Assembly: GCF_014117425.1 (NCBI RefSeq)
Contig: NZ_CP059725.1
Span: 3,112,001 to 3,176,000 of the forward strand
DNA: 64,000 bases
Reading direction: 5' to 3'
Source of the DNA: Bartonella sp. HY038
Lineage (GTDB): Bacteria > Pseudomonadota > Alphaproteobacteria > Rhizobiales > Rhizobiaceae
The notes beneath the pieces are model-generated. The model was not told where the DNA came from. It searched no databases and saw only the letters and a program-made list of their open reading frames with translations. Shown here one piece after another: positions 27,978 through 37,875 of the stretch; the first letter of the stretch is position 1, and each line of letters opens with the position of its first letter. The position numbers and the translations under genes were made by a program.

Positions 27978-29678
27978 ATGTCACTATCCAATCCAAGCAC
28001 CGAAGATTTTGAAGCCCTATTAGCTGAATCTTTCCAGAAACAAGACCTTGCAGAAGGTAATGTTGTTAAGGGCCGCATCATCGCCATTGAAAAAGATATG
28101 GCTATCATTGATGCAGGTCTTAAAGTTGAAGGCCGTATTCCTTTGAAGGAATTTGGTTTAAAAGCTAAAGATGGCTCATTAAAGCCAGGCGATGAAGTAG
28201 AAGTTTACGTTGAGCGTATTGAAAACGCCATGGGTGAAGCTGTTCTTTCGCGCGAAAAAGCGCGCCGTGAAGAAAGCTGGATCCGTTTGGAAGAAAAATT
28301 CAATGCTGGTCAGCGCGTTGATGGTACAATCTTCAGTCAAGTTAAGGGTGGTTTCACCGTTGATCTTGATGGTGCGGTTGCCTTCTTGCCACGCAGCCAA
28401 GTTGACATTCGCCCAATCCGCGATGTTACACCTTTGATGCACAACCCACAGCCATTTGAAATCTTGAAAATGGACCGTCGTCGCGGCAATATCGTCGTGT
28501 CACGCCGTACCGTTCTTGAAGAAAGCCGTGCAGAACAACGCTCTGAAATCGTTCAGAACCTTGAAGAAGGTCAGGTTGTTGATGGTGTTGTCAAGAATAT
28601 CACCGATTACGGTGCATTCGTTGATCTAGGTGGCATTGATGGCTTGTTGCATGTGACCGACATGGCATGGCGCCGTGTTAACCATCCTTCAGAAATCCTC
28701 ACCATTGGCCAAACTGTTAAGGTACAGATTATCCGTATCAACCAAGATACTCATCGTATTTCACTCGGCATGAAGCAGCTTGAAAGCGATCCTTGGGATG
28801 GCATTGGTGCAAAATATCCAGTTGGCAAAAAGATCTCTGGCGCTGTTACCAACATCACTGATTACGGTGCATTTGTTGAAATCGAACCAGGTATTGAAGG
28901 TCTTATCCACGTTTCAGAAATGAGCTGGACCAAGAAAAACGTACATCCAGGTAAAATCCTTTCAACTTCGCAGGAAGTTGAAGTGGTTGTGTTGGAAGTT
29001 GATCCTGTTAAGCGTCGTATTTCACTTGGCCTCAAGCAAACTCTTGAAAACCCATGGAACGCATTTGCTGACAAATTCCCTGTTGGTACAATCGTTGAAG
29101 GCGAAGTTAAGAACAAGACTGAATTTGGTCTTTTCATCGGCCTTGAAGGCGATGTTGATGGCATGGTTCACCTTTCTGATCTTGATTGGAACCGTCCAGG
29201 CGAACAAGTTATCGAAGAATTCTCAAAGGGTGACACTGTAAAGGCTGTTGTTCTTGATGTTGATGTTGAGAAAGAACGTATTTCTCTTGGCATTAAACAG
29301 CTTTCTGAAGATAAAGTTGGCGAAGCTGCTGCTTCTGGCGATCTTCGTAAGAATGCCGTTGTAACTTGTGAAGTTACTGGCGTTCAAGAAACTGGTCTTG
29401 ATGTGAAGCTTGTTGATCATGATCTTGATGCTTTCATTCGTCGTGCAGACCTTGCTCGTGACCGTGAAGAACAACGCCCAGAACGCTTCAGCGTTGGTCA
29501 GAAAATCGATGCTCGTGTAACAGCATTTGATAAGAAGACCCGTAAGATTTCAGTATCTATCAAGGCTCTTGAAATTGCTGAAGAAAAAGAAGCTGTTGCT
29601 CAATATGGTTCAGCAGATTCTGGTGCTTCTCTTGGCGATATTCTTGGCGCAGCTCTTAAGAAGCAAGACCAAGATTAA
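27978..29678 (+). CDS. rpsA: 30S ribosomal protein S1
   Basis: A 566-residue ribosomal protein with six S1 (OB-fold) domains in tandem; domains 3-5 show the repeated VxNITDYGAFV(D/E) and HVS/TDM pattern. S1 unfolds mRNA leaders at the small subunit. AGGAG at 27968-27972 is 5 nt before ATG 27978, giving MSLSNPSTEDFEALL; the longer frame from 27939 lacks support. The 180-nt leader between cmk and rpsA suggests its own promoter, and S1 usually represses its own translation. Codon use here is more optimised than in neighbours, as expected for a highly expressed gene. A strong terminator follows. Confidence 0.96.
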   Translation: MSLSNPSTEDFEALLAESFQKQDLAEGNVVKGRIIAIEKDMAIIDAGLKVEGRIPLKEFGLKAKDGSLKPGDEVEVYVERIENAMGEAVLSREKARREESWIRLEEKFNAGQRVDGTIFSQVKGGFTVDLDGAVAFLPRSQVDIRPIRDVTPLMHNPQPFEILKMDRRRGNIVVSRRTVLEESRAEQRSEIVQNLEEGQVVDGVVKNITDYGAFVDLGGIDGLLHVTDMAWRRVNHPSEILTIGQTVKVQIIRINQDTHRISLGMKQLESDPWDGIGAKYPVGKKISGAVTNITDYGAFVEIEPGIEGLIHVSEMSWTKKNVHPGKILSTSQEVEVVVLEVDPVKRRISLGLKQTLENPWNAFADKFPVGTIVEGEVKNKTEFGLFIGLEGDVDGMVHLSDLDWNRPGEQVIEEFSKGDTVKAVVLDVDVEKERISLGIKQLSEDKVGEAAASGDLRKNAVVTCEVTGVQETGLDVKLVDHDLDAFIRRADLARDREEQRPERFSVGQKIDARVTAFDKKTRKISVSIKALEIAEEKEAVAQYGSADSGASLGDILGAALKKQDQD

Positions 29679-29701
29679 TCCTTGCCTTACATAAATATAA
29701 G

Positions 29702-29728
29702 AAAACCCGCTTTTTAGCGGGTTTTTTT
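29702..29728 (+). terminator. Rho-independent terminator after rpsA
   Basis: AAAACCCGCT (29702-29711) and AGCGGGTTTT (29716-29725) form a perfect 10-bp stem with a TTTT loop and a T-run through 29728, 24 nt after the rpsA stop. Confidence 0.95.
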
Positions 29729-29851
29729 GTGACGTTTTATTTGAAGTTTGTGTCGTAACGGCAGGTCGGTTCAAAGCGTTTTGTGAAAAGTGTGAAGCGG
29801 TTTTCGGACAAAAAACGCGGTGTAAACAATGGATTAGAGCGGCGCTCTAAG

Positions 29852-30274
29852 CTATGCTTGTATTTCGAGTGCTTCTGGAAATATATCGCCCAGCATAATC
29901 TCATACATTTGATCAATGTTTCTTGGTCCAATTGACCATTTATCCTCATCATCAAATTCAAATAACATTTGAAGACTACCATCATTCCTAATGACAGCTT
30001 TACACTTAAGCCATTGCTTATCACCTTCGACTTGCGTCAAGGCTCGAAATTGTCGCCAAAGATTTGAGATTTCGAGTTGGTAATCTCTAAAGCCGTAACT
30101 ATAAAGAACTCTATTTTTATATAAAAAAGCTGCTCCACCGCCTTCTTCAAAAATAGCGCCTGCATAATCCCAATTATCAAAATTTCCCAGTTCTTCAGAC
30201 GCGTATTCCCCTGCGCATCGAAACAAAATTTTTCCTATTTCAATTACCGTTTGTTCAGATGTCATTTCAGTCAT
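29852..30274 (-). CDS. Hypothetical protein, possible immunity-like (YezG/DUF600-type) protein
   Basis: A 140-residue acidic soluble protein (IFEEGGGAAFLYKNRVLYSYGFRDYQLEISNLWRQFRALTQ, then WLKCKAVIRNDGSLQMLFEFDDEDKWSIGPRNID). The pattern of a conserved aromatic strand, a Trp-rich helix and a FEFDDEDKW motif resembles small immunity proteins of the YezG/DUF600 kind. This is a resemblance judged by eye, and no toxin gene is next to it. GAGGG at 30280-30284 supports ATG 30274. It lies between rpsA and a decayed ORF, an accessory-looking gap of 1.4 kb. Confidence 0.5.
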   Translation of the reverse strand: MTEMTSEQTVIEIGKILFRCAGEYASEELGNFDNWDYAGAIFEEGGGAAFLYKNRVLYSYGFRDYQLEISNLWRQFRALTQVEGDKQWLKCKAVIRNDGSLQMLFEFDDEDKWSIGPRNIDQMYEIMLGDIFPEALEIQA

Positions 30275-30442
30275 TGTTTCCCTCGATTATAGGTAAAACT
30301 TACCATATGAATATTGTTTAAATAGATCTACATATAACAGGTGAAATTTTCTATTTAAAACTTTGATATTAAGCAATATTAAAGTCTTTTGTCCAAAACT
30401 AGTAAGATTTCATCCATTTACGGTAGAAATAGAGGTGTTTTA

Positions 30443-30885
30443 GTGGAATATAGGGATTTTTTGAAGGTGAGTTAATTAGATATCGAGATATTGTATCGTC
30501 TATTAGGATGATTACAGCACGATATGAAATGAAGTGCTAGCAATTAATATTAAGTATAAATGGAAAGTCTTTTGAAGAAAGTCAGATATTATTTGATGAA
30601 TTAAGCAAATATGTGAGAGTTTTGTCAATGGCAACCTATCCATATGAATTTCCATTAAATGATAGGCTTCTAAATTTGGTTTATCATCTTGACCGCGATG
30701 ACCTTGCATGGCGTAAATATTGGTATGAAAAATTTCATTCAGGACTAGCTTGGCCGCAATGGGGAGTTTTTTATAAAATTGATACTACCTCGACTATGTT
30801 TATTATTTTTAAAAAGTTAAGGTTCATTATAGAAATAATAATAGTCTTTTGGACCCTACCTTTAAAATCACAATTTCTAATGTAA
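30443..30885 (+). pseudogene. Decayed gene of unknown function
   Basis: A GTG at 30443 follows AGAGGTG and opens MEYRDFLKVS, which stops at 30473. A second frame then continues with ELIRYRDIVSSIRMITARYEMKC up to TAG 30538-30540, and after it QLILSINGKSFEESQILFDELSKYVRV leads straight into a 90-codon open frame with DRLLNLVYHLDRDDLAWRKYWYEKFHSGLAWPQWG. The protein-like text runs across one frameshift and one nonsense codon, so this appears to be a broken gene. The final 30 codons are AT-rich and may be beyond the original end. No family is recognised. Confidence 0.5.
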
Positions 30886-31094
30886 AAATTAATTTTAAGT
30901 GAAGTTTACTTAATACTCAAAATGAAATGCATTGCTATTGTGTTTTGGTCATGTTCTAAATTTTATATGGTTGCCAATTTAAAACAATAATGCGGCGGGG
31001 TTGTTTTAGTGGTTTTATTAAGGTTTAAAGCTGTTATGTTTCGTAAACATGCTTTTAAATAGCGTTATTTAAGAAACAATATAGGAGCGCTTCT

Positions 31095-31451
31095 ATGCGC
31101 TATGTTTATTTAACCATTGGTTTTATATTTGTTGCATTGGGGTTTATTGGCGTTTGGCTTCCTGTTATGCCAACGGTGCCATTTTTAATCGTTGCAGCTT
31201 GGTGCTTTTCACGCTCATCACCACGTTTTAGCCGCTGGCTTTACAACCAACCTGTGTTTGGCCCCATGATTCGTGATTGGGAAGAGCGTGGTGCGATCAA
31301 TCCAAAAGCTAAAATTATAGCCGCAGTGAGCATGGTGGTTGGCTTTGGCATGTTTTATTTTTTAGTAAAACCAGATTTACTTTGGCTAATTATTGTCGCA
31401 GTTATTTTTATCGCAAGCGCGGCTTTCGTTTTGTCGCGGCCAAATCGTTAA
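31095..31451 (+). CDS. YbaN family inner-membrane protein (DUF454)
   Basis: A 118-residue membrane protein with two or three hydrophobic helices. The family core is GVWLPVMPTVPFLIVAAWCFSRSSPRFSRWLYNQPVFGPMIRDWEERGAI (residues about 20-70), followed by two C-terminal helices. Function is unknown in the family. TAGGAGC lies before the ATG. It appears to be a single gene facing the convergent csbD gene. Confidence 0.9.
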   Translation: MRYVYLTIGFIFVALGFIGVWLPVMPTVPFLIVAAWCFSRSSPRFSRWLYNQPVFGPMIRDWEERGAINPKAKIIAAVSMVVGFGMFYFLVKPDLLWLIIVAVIFIASAAFVLSRPNR

Positions 31452-31493
31452 AACTACTACTTTAGATTTTGGTATTTCAAGCAATTATATCTG

Positions 31494-31529
31494 CAAATAA
31501 AAACGAAGCAGACTAGAATAGCTGCTTCG
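31494..31529 (-). terminator. Terminator for the csbD transcript
   Basis: CGAAGCAG (31504-31511) pairs with CTGCTTCG (31522-31529). On the minus strand the stem is followed by TTTTTATTT, about 55 nt beyond the csbD stop. Confidence 0.75.
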
Positions 31530-31583
31530 CAATTAAAAAGAACAAATTATCAAAATACTCGATTAAATACAAAAATATTACAA

Positions 31584-31781
31584 CTATTGATTATTGTACC
31601 AATCATCAATGTCTTTTTTAGCTTGATCTTTGGCAATGCCATAACGTTCTTGGATTATGCCTTCAAGCTGATCTCTTTTGCCATTGATTTTATCAAGATC
31701 ATCATCGGTCAAGTCGCCCCACTTTTCTTTGGCCTTACCTTTAAATTGTTTCCAATTGCCTTCGATACGGTTCCAATCCAT
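31584..31781 (-). CDS. CsbD family stress-response protein
   Basis: A 65-residue hydrophilic protein, MDWNRIEGNWKQFKGKAKEKWGDLTDDDLDKINGKRDQLEG, the standard CsbD/YjbJ pattern, ending in an IQERYG segment typical of proteobacterial members. These abundant proteins are induced by envelope or general stress; their mechanism is unknown. The AAAGGAAA upstream and the family start support ATG 31781 over the longer frame to 31877. It follows the PRC-barrel gene by 83 nt in the same direction. Confidence 0.92.
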   Translation of the reverse strand: MDWNRIEGNWKQFKGKAKEKWGDLTDDDLDKINGKRDQLEGIIQERYGIAKDQAKKDIDDWYNNQ

Positions 31782-31864
31782 TTGGGTTTCCTTTAAATTA
31801 AAATTGACTGTGAAATAAGAAACTAAATACAAAACGCTTTGCGTGATTTGTACGTTAATAAATC

Positions 31865-32257
31865 TTACTTGCCCCAACGACCTTCATATTTAAATTCTGG
31901 TGCTTTTTCCAAAAGCTCTTTGGTAGTATCCATTTTTGCCCACCACTTTTTGTCGCTTTCTGAATAGGTAATTTTAACCGACAATGGTGATACGATAACA
32001 TATTTTTCGCCAACGCCGAGGAAACCACCGACCGAGACGATATAACCGGTAAGAACATCATCATTAATAATAACGTCTTCTATCTTACCGATATTTTCAT
32101 CCTTATGATTGGTAATATCTAAGCCTAAAATATTACTGGTGATAATACTGGTAGGATTTGCTGTGACGAAAACTTCCTGCACAATAGGTGCACTATGCAC
32201 CAAAGCAACGGAACTCAATAGGGTGGTGCCTGCAGCAACTAGTGTAAATAGACGCAT
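31865..32257 (-). CDS. Secreted PRC-barrel domain protein
   Basis: A 130-residue protein with a signal peptide (MRLFTLVAAGTTLLSSVALVHSAP, cleavage near residue 23) and a PRC-barrel domain: SNILGLDITNHKDENIGKIEDVIINDDVLTGYIVSVGGFLGVGEKYVIVSPLSV. Such exported PRC-barrels are common in Hyphomicrobiales and have no settled function. With csbD next to it in the same direction, a shared stress-responsive transcript is plausible. It is divergent from the reductase gene at 32564, with about 300 bp of AT-rich DNA between and no notable motif. Confidence 0.88.
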   Translation of the reverse strand: MRLFTLVAAGTTLLSSVALVHSAPIVQEVFVTANPTSIITSNILGLDITNHKDENIGKIEDVIINDDVLTGYIVSVGGFLGVGEKYVIVSPLSVKITYSESDKKWWAKMDTTKELLEKAPEFKYEGRWGK

Positions 32258-32563
32258 AATAGTACTCCATTTTATTAAATTCTTGACTACATTAGGTAAA
32301 ACTAATTTAAGGGCTATTTGGTTCCAATATAAATTAAAAATTTGAAGAAAATTGCATTTTGCGTCATATTACTGTTTTAATTATTAATAATTTCAGTGAG
32401 TTGTAGACCATTTGGGTAAGCTGTTTAAAATACCGTTGGTTCATTTTTAAGCTATATTGCGGCTGTAAAATGCGATAATTAAAACTTATAATAAGGTAAT
32501 TTGAAGTTATGATTTTTTTTAATGCATTTCTTAATGAAGTGCCTGTTGGGTGGGAGAATTTAT

Positions 32564-33289
32564 ATGCGTCCTAAAATTATTTGTCATATGGTGAGTTCCA
32601 TTGATGGTCGGTTGCAAACCGATTATTATTCTAAGACTAAAGAGCCAATGGATGTGCCAGAATTATTGCGTATTTATCATGATGTAGGGCATAAATTTCA
32701 TGCCGACGGCTTTATCATGGGACGCGCTACCACCGAGGAAATGTTGGGTGATGGCATTAAAATGGCGGTTCCTACCGATATAACCGCCAAAGCGAATGAA
32801 GATTTTTATGTGCCGCGTGATGGTTCACCATTGATGATTATTGTCGATCGCCACGGCAAAGTGCATTATCCAAGTAATAAAATTGAAGGCGCACAAGTTG
32901 TAACAATTATTGCTGAGGGCGCAGATATTAATTATCTTGCCGCTTTGCAGCAACTCAATATTTCTTATATTTTTGCGGGAAAAGATGGTAATGATGTTAA
33001 TCTTGCTTTGCAAAAAATTAAACGCTATTTCAATGTGCGTAGCCTACTTCTTGAAGGGGGCGCCGTGCTTAATGGCGGCTTTTTTGGAGCAGATGCAATT
33101 GATGCTTATAGCATTATGGTTTATCCTGCTATCTACGGTAAATCGGGCGCTCCATCAATTATGGAGTATATGGGCGATGATATTGCCAAAATTAACCAAG
33201 GCTTTTACCTACAATTAAGCCATGTTGAGCAAATTGAACGTGATTTCGTTTGGCTTTGCTATGATGTTATTCGTGATGAAAAATCATAG
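32564..33289 (+). CDS. RibD C-terminal/dihydrofolate-reductase-like protein
   Basis: A 241-residue NADPH-dependent reductase-fold protein of the RibD_C type: PKIICHMVSSIDGRL at the start, HADGFIMGRATTEEM (residues about 45-60), and the late LLLEGGAVLNGGFFGADAIDAYSIMVYPAIYG. Stand-alone members are annotated as dihydrofolate-reductase-like or riboflavin-related, and the substrate is usually unknown. No deaminase domain is attached. GGGAG at 32552-32556 is 7 nt before ATG 32564; the earlier ATG at 32522 lacks a ribosome site. A parS-like site and a shared terminator follow. Confidence 0.85.
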   Translation: MRPKIICHMVSSIDGRLQTDYYSKTKEPMDVPELLRIYHDVGHKFHADGFIMGRATTEEMLGDGIKMAVPTDITAKANEDFYVPRDGSPLMIIVDRHGKVHYPSNKIEGAQVVTIIAEGADINYLAALQQLNISYIFAGKDGNDVNLALQKIKRYFNVRSLLLEGGAVLNGGFFGADAIDAYSIMVYPAIYGKSGAPSIMEYMGDDIAKINQGFYLQLSHVEQIERDFVWLCYDVIRDEKS

Positions 33290-33355
33290 TAGTTACGCTA
33301 TTTTTTTTAAACTACCAGTTTTAGCGTAAATAGAAGCGTGTTTAGCATGGTTAAA

Positions 33356-33371
33356 TGTTTCACATGAAACA
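33356..33371. other. parS-like ParB binding site (15/16)
   Basis: TGTTTCACATGAAACA differs from the bacterial parS consensus TGTTTCACGTGAAACA at one position (G to A at the ninth base). It lies between two convergent genes, a permissive place for a centromere site. Confidence 0.6.
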
Positions 33372-33376
33372 AATAA

Positions 33377-33408
33377 AAAATCCCGAAGATGGTTAGCTTC
33401 GGGATTTT
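33377..33408. terminator. Bidirectional terminator
   Basis: AAAATCCCGAAG (33377-33388) pairs perfectly with CTTCGGGATTTT (33397-33408) around an 8-nt loop. It lies between the convergent RibD-like and SDR genes and suits both. Confidence 0.9.
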
Positions 33409-33433
33409 CAATATTTTTAAAGATATGAAATTA

Positions 33434-34180
33434 TTATACGTGCTGGCCGCCATTAACGTGGATTTCTGACCCCGTTACATAGGAAGCTTCACTGCCGCAT
33501 AAATAATAAATGGTATCAGCAACTTCCGCAGGAAGCCCCAAACGGCGCATAGGCAATTGTTCCACCAGCTTTTCAGTACCCGGTGACAAGATAGATGTAT
33601 CAATTTCACCCGGCGCAATGGCATTAACCCTTATGCCATGGGGGCCAAAATCAGATGCCATTTCACGGGTAAGGCCAGCAAGGGCTGCTTTAGAAGTTGC
33701 ATAGGCGGTACCAGCAAAAGGGTGCACTCGGCTACCAGCGATTGAAGTTACATTGACAATTGCACCCTTGGCGGCCTTTAATTCATTGAAAAGACCGCGT
33801 GCTAGCATAATTGGCGCATAAAAATTAACTTGGAAGACGGCACGCCAAATTTGCATATTGGTTTCAATAGAATTGAGGCGTTTACCACCCTCCCCCTTGG
33901 GAGAAATGCCAGCATTATTAACCAAAGCATGCAACACGCTGCCTTCTGCTTCTAAACGGCGGCGGATTTCTGAAATAGCACGCCCAACATCTTCAGCATC
34001 GGCAAGGTTTACCTTGATATGATCTTCTGGCCCAGCTGGCCAAGGGCAATTATCGGCAAAATCTTGCCGTGAGCAGGTGATAACCCGCCAACCGGCATGG
34101 GAAAAACGCTTGACCGTGGCATGACCAATGCCGCGACTTGCACCAGTTAAAACAAGAGTTTTTCGTGCTGAATTTTCCAT
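33434..34180 (-). CDS. Short-chain dehydrogenase/reductase
   Basis: A 248-residue SDR oxidoreductase using NAD(P). Seen are the cofactor motif TGASRGIG (residues about 12-19), NNAGIS (about 88), the catalytic Ser in VTSIAGS, the YATSK pair of Tyr and Lys, and the C-terminal YVTGSEIHVNGGQHV. The substrate is not evident. It is a single gene, divergent from bluB across 193 bp. Confidence 0.9.
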   Translation of the reverse strand: MENSARKTLVLTGASRGIGHATVKRFSHAGWRVITCSRQDFADNCPWPAGPEDHIKVNLADAEDVGRAISEIRRRLEAEGSVLHALVNNAGISPKGEGGKRLNSIETNMQIWRAVFQVNFYAPIMLARGLFNELKAAKGAIVNVTSIAGSRVHPFAGTAYATSKAALAGLTREMASDFGPHGIRVNAIAPGEIDTSILSPGTEKLVEQLPMRRLGLPAEVADTIYYLCGSEASYVTGSEIHVNGGQHV

Positions 34181-34349
34181 ATATTCCTCAATTTACGCTA
34201 AATAGCGATAATAATTCTATTGCACCAATATTTTTTGGTTGGTAGTTGATGCTAACTTCTTTAAAACAAGTTATAGCGAAAATGGTTGCGCTGCAATCGA
34301 ATTATAATTGGCTGCGACAATATGAAAACTTGCTTATTTCATGCGCTAA

Positions 34350-35012
<663 letters not shown>

Positions 35013-35092
35013 ATATAAGCCTTAAAATAGCCCTATGCATTATTTATGCAATGCTTTAACAATAAATATGAGCGATAATTTAAGGGGGGTAG

Positions 35093-36121
35093 ATGAAACC
35101 ACTTCATCGGCGCGGCTTTATAACTGGCCTTGCAAGTTCATCATTGATTTTGAGCGGTGTTCACAGTTTTTCACAAAATACATTAACCTATAAAAAAGAA
35201 AAGCTTAGTCAAATAATCAAGGACTATTCTAAACTTCAATCTATCCGAACTATAGTAATTTATGAACAAGGTTCTAGTATTTATGAGGCGAGTTTTAATG
35301 GCGCGAGTGTCAATAAACCAACCAATATAAAATCGGCTTCAAAGTCGGTTGTCTCAGCTCTTATTGGTATGGCAATTGATAAGAATATTATTCATAACAC
35401 CGACCAGAAAATTGCCGATTTTTTGGAAAACAAGTTTCCTAGGAATGCCAATCGTCAGCTTTATAATATAACTATCGGTGATTTATTATCGATGCAATCT
35501 GGACTTGCGCCGCTATCTGGCCCTAAATATGGGCAATTTGCCAAGGCTCGTGATAAGGTTGCTTTTATCCTTGCGCAACCCTTTATTGGCCGTCCGGGTG
35601 ACGGCATGCTTTATTCAACTGGTTCCACCCATCTTTTATCAGCGATACTGATGAAGGCAAGCGGCACACCTACTGACGTGCTTGCAGCAAAATGGTTTTC
35701 CCCCTGCCGCGAATTTAAAATCACCAATTGGCAAAAGGACCAACAAGGCATTGCTATTGGCGGCAATGAAATGGCTATGACACCGCACTCAATGGCTGCC
35801 TTTGGTGAGATTTATCGCAATAAAGGAAGGCTTAGCGATGGAACGCAATTAATAAGCGCAGATTGGATAACGCAATCATGGGTGAAGCGCACCAACTCGA
35901 TTTTTACTGGTCATGGCTATGGTTATTGTTGGTTTATTTCCGGTGCTGGTGGTGTACCGATTTATTATGCATGGGGCTATGGCGGACAAATGATTTTTGT
36001 CGTGCCTAATAAGGCACTAACGGTGGTTGTAACCTCTGATCCTAATCGCTCGGTTCTTGATAATGCCTATGCGCTGCATTTACAGGCGCTTATTACCCGT
36101 GTTGTGATTAATGCTGGTTGA
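35093..36121 (+). CDS. Serine hydrolase, class C beta-lactamase family, Tat-exported
   Basis: A 342-residue penicillin-binding-like hydrolase. The N-terminus HRRGFITGLASSSLILSG is a twin-arginine export signal. The nucleophile motif SASK (SxxK) is in IKSASKSVVSALIGMAID (residues about 81-98). The second motif is YSTGSTH (about 180), where classical enzymes have YxN, and the third is a C-terminal WGYGGQ in place of HTG/KTG. The family includes esterases, D-aminopeptidases and peptidases; beta-lactamase activity is not implied. AAGGGGGG precedes the ATG. A decayed copy of its 3' end lies 1.75 kb downstream. Confidence 0.85.
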   Translation: MKPLHRRGFITGLASSSLILSGVHSFSQNTLTYKKEKLSQIIKDYSKLQSIRTIVIYEQGSSIYEASFNGASVNKPTNIKSASKSVVSALIGMAIDKNIIHNTDQKIADFLENKFPRNANRQLYNITIGDLLSMQSGLAPLSGPKYGQFAKARDKVAFILAQPFIGRPGDGMLYSTGSTHLLSAILMKASGTPTDVLAAKWFSPCREFKITNWQKDQQGIAIGGNEMAMTPHSMAAFGEIYRNKGRLSDGTQLISADWITQSWVKRTNSIFTGHGYGYCWFISGAGGVPIYYAWGYGGQMIFVVPNKALTVVVTSDPNRSVLDNAYALHLQALITRVVINAG

Positions 36122-36222
36122 GGTATAGTACTAAGTATAAATTGGCAATTTGCTTAAATTTTTCCCGTTGATACAATTTTATTGCTAAAATTGTATTTGG
36201 GCACAACAATAGGGGGAATAAT

Positions 36223-37848
36223 ATGCATAGTTTTACGATATCGGTTTTTGATTACCAAAATAATACAACTGAAAGAAATTTCATTGTTGAGGCGGGAAAA
36301 CCAATTATTTTTGTTGGCGCAAATGGTAGCGGCAAAACTAGATTGGCGTTAAAAATTGAGCGTTTATTGGAGTTGACAGCTCATCGAATACCAGGCCATA
36401 GAGCGTTAAATTTAAATCCCCAAGTGAATAGAATTGGTGAGGACGCAGCTAAAAACCGTCTTTTTTGGGGTGATGAAAATCGAATGAATCTTGTCAAACT
36501 TAACCTAGGGAACCAAAGTGTAAATGTATTAAAAGATGATTTTGAACAATTGTTGCAATATCTTTTTGCAGAGCAGTTAAATATCGCTATGACGATGTTA
36601 AATCAGCATTATGAAAAAACTAAGGTAGAATTTAATATTACTAAACTTCAACGTTTAACGGAGATTTGGTCGCGTCTATTGCCTAACAGTAAGCTTTCTA
36701 TTTCAGCCGAGGATATTCTAGTTCATAAAGTTGATGCAACACCATATAGCGCCTCAGAAATGAGTGATGGCGAACGGTCTTTATTTTACTTAATTGGACA
36801 GGTTCTTGCTGTTGAAAGTGGCCAACTTATTATTATTGATGAGCCTGAATTGCATATTCATCCATCGATCATGTCTAAATTATGGGATGAGTTGGAAGCA
36901 CAGCGCCCAGATTGCGCCTTTTTATTCATTACCCATGATTTAACATTTGCCAAGCGGCAACATGCGCAAAAATATGTTCTTCGTGAATTTAGGGCTGAGC
37001 CACAACCAGCGTGGATGATTGAGGATGTACCGCAAAATAGTGAATTTAGTGAAGATTTAGCGACTTTAATTTTGGGCAGTAGGCACCCTATTCTTTTTGT
37101 TGAGGGTACCGATGATAGTCTCGATGTTGCTTTTTATCGGTGTTGTTATCCTGATTGGACAGTTATTCCAGCGGGGTCTTGCGGTGAAGTTATTCGTGCT
37201 GTTAAAACCTTGCAGAATAATAGCAGTTTTACTCGTATTACATGCGCAGGGATAGTGGATAATGATCACCGTAAAGACAAAGATATCGAGGCACTATTAA
37301 AAAAGAATATCCACGTTCTTCCGGTAAATGAAATTGAAAATATTATCTTGTTGCCAACTGTGAGCAAAGCAATATTGGAATCCGAATTAAAATCTGAAAA
37401 TTACATTTCGCCGCAACTTGAAGAAAAATTAGCCGAAATTAAAATGGGTTTATTAAAACACATTAGTTGCGAAAGAAATATTAAGGCAGCTACCGACAGA
37501 GTTTTAAAACGGTTTTTACATAGTAAGTTAGCATCTATCGCTCGTGATAAAACAACAAAAGATCTATCAATTGCAGATAGTATTAAAGAGCAAATCAATG
37601 ATTTAAACATTGATGAAATAGTGGAGAGCTTTGAATACGGGCTTATAAAAGCAATTGAGGAAGAAAATTTGCCTTTGATATTAAAAATGTATGATGATAA
37701 AAAAATGCTTGCTGTAGCTTCGCAAATTTTAATGAATACCAATCCTAAAAGTTTAGTTGCGCGGATTAAACAAAATCTGATGGAGCAACCTAATTCGGCT
37801 ATTGCAAAAGCAATTAAAGAAAACTTGCCTATTATTACTCAAAAATAG
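36223..37848 (+). CDS. Fused AAA/ABC-type ATPase and DUF4435 (TOPRIM-like) protein, candidate defence gene
   Basis: A 541-residue protein. Residues 1 to about 270 form an SMC/ABC-like ATPase: Walker A GANGSGKT (32-39), signature-like MSDGERS (about 180-186), Walker B LIIIDEPELHIHP (about 202-214) and a switch His in FITHD (about 238). From about 285 a TOPRIM-like DUF4435 domain follows: LFVEGTDDSLD (acidic Glu about 294), GIVDNDHRKDKD (Asp about 346 and 348) and LPVNEIENIILLP. This is the OLD-nuclease layout. In the PARIS anti-phage system AriA is such an ATPase and AriB is a DUF4435 protein, and fused forms are known. A defence role here is inference. It is a single gene with low GC, inserted beside a duplicated hydrolase end. 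Confidence 0.8.
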   Translation: MHSFTISVFDYQNNTTERNFIVEAGKPIIFVGANGSGKTRLALKIERLLELTAHRIPGHRALNLNPQVNRIGEDAAKNRLFWGDENRMNLVKLNLGNQSVNVLKDDFEQLLQYLFAEQLNIAMTMLNQHYEKTKVEFNITKLQRLTEIWSRLLPNSKLSISAEDILVHKVDATPYSASEMSDGERSLFYLIGQVLAVESGQLIIIDEPELHIHPSIMSKLWDELEAQRPDCAFLFITHDLTFAKRQHAQKYVLREFRAEPQPAWMIEDVPQNSEFSEDLATLILGSRHPILFVEGTDDSLDVAFYRCCYPDWTVIPAGSCGEVIRAVKTLQNNSSFTRITCAGIVDNDHRKDKDIEALLKKNIHVLPVNEIENIILLPTVSKAILESELKSENYISPQLEEKLAEIKMGLLKHISCERNIKAATDRVLKRFLHSKLASIARDKTTKDLSIADSIKEQINDLNIDEIVESFEYGLIKAIEEENLPLILKMYDDKKMLAVASQILMNTNPKSLVARIKQNLMEQPNSAIAKAIKENLPIITQK

Positions 37849-37875
37849 AGCTTTTTGATTTGCTCAATTTTAAGC

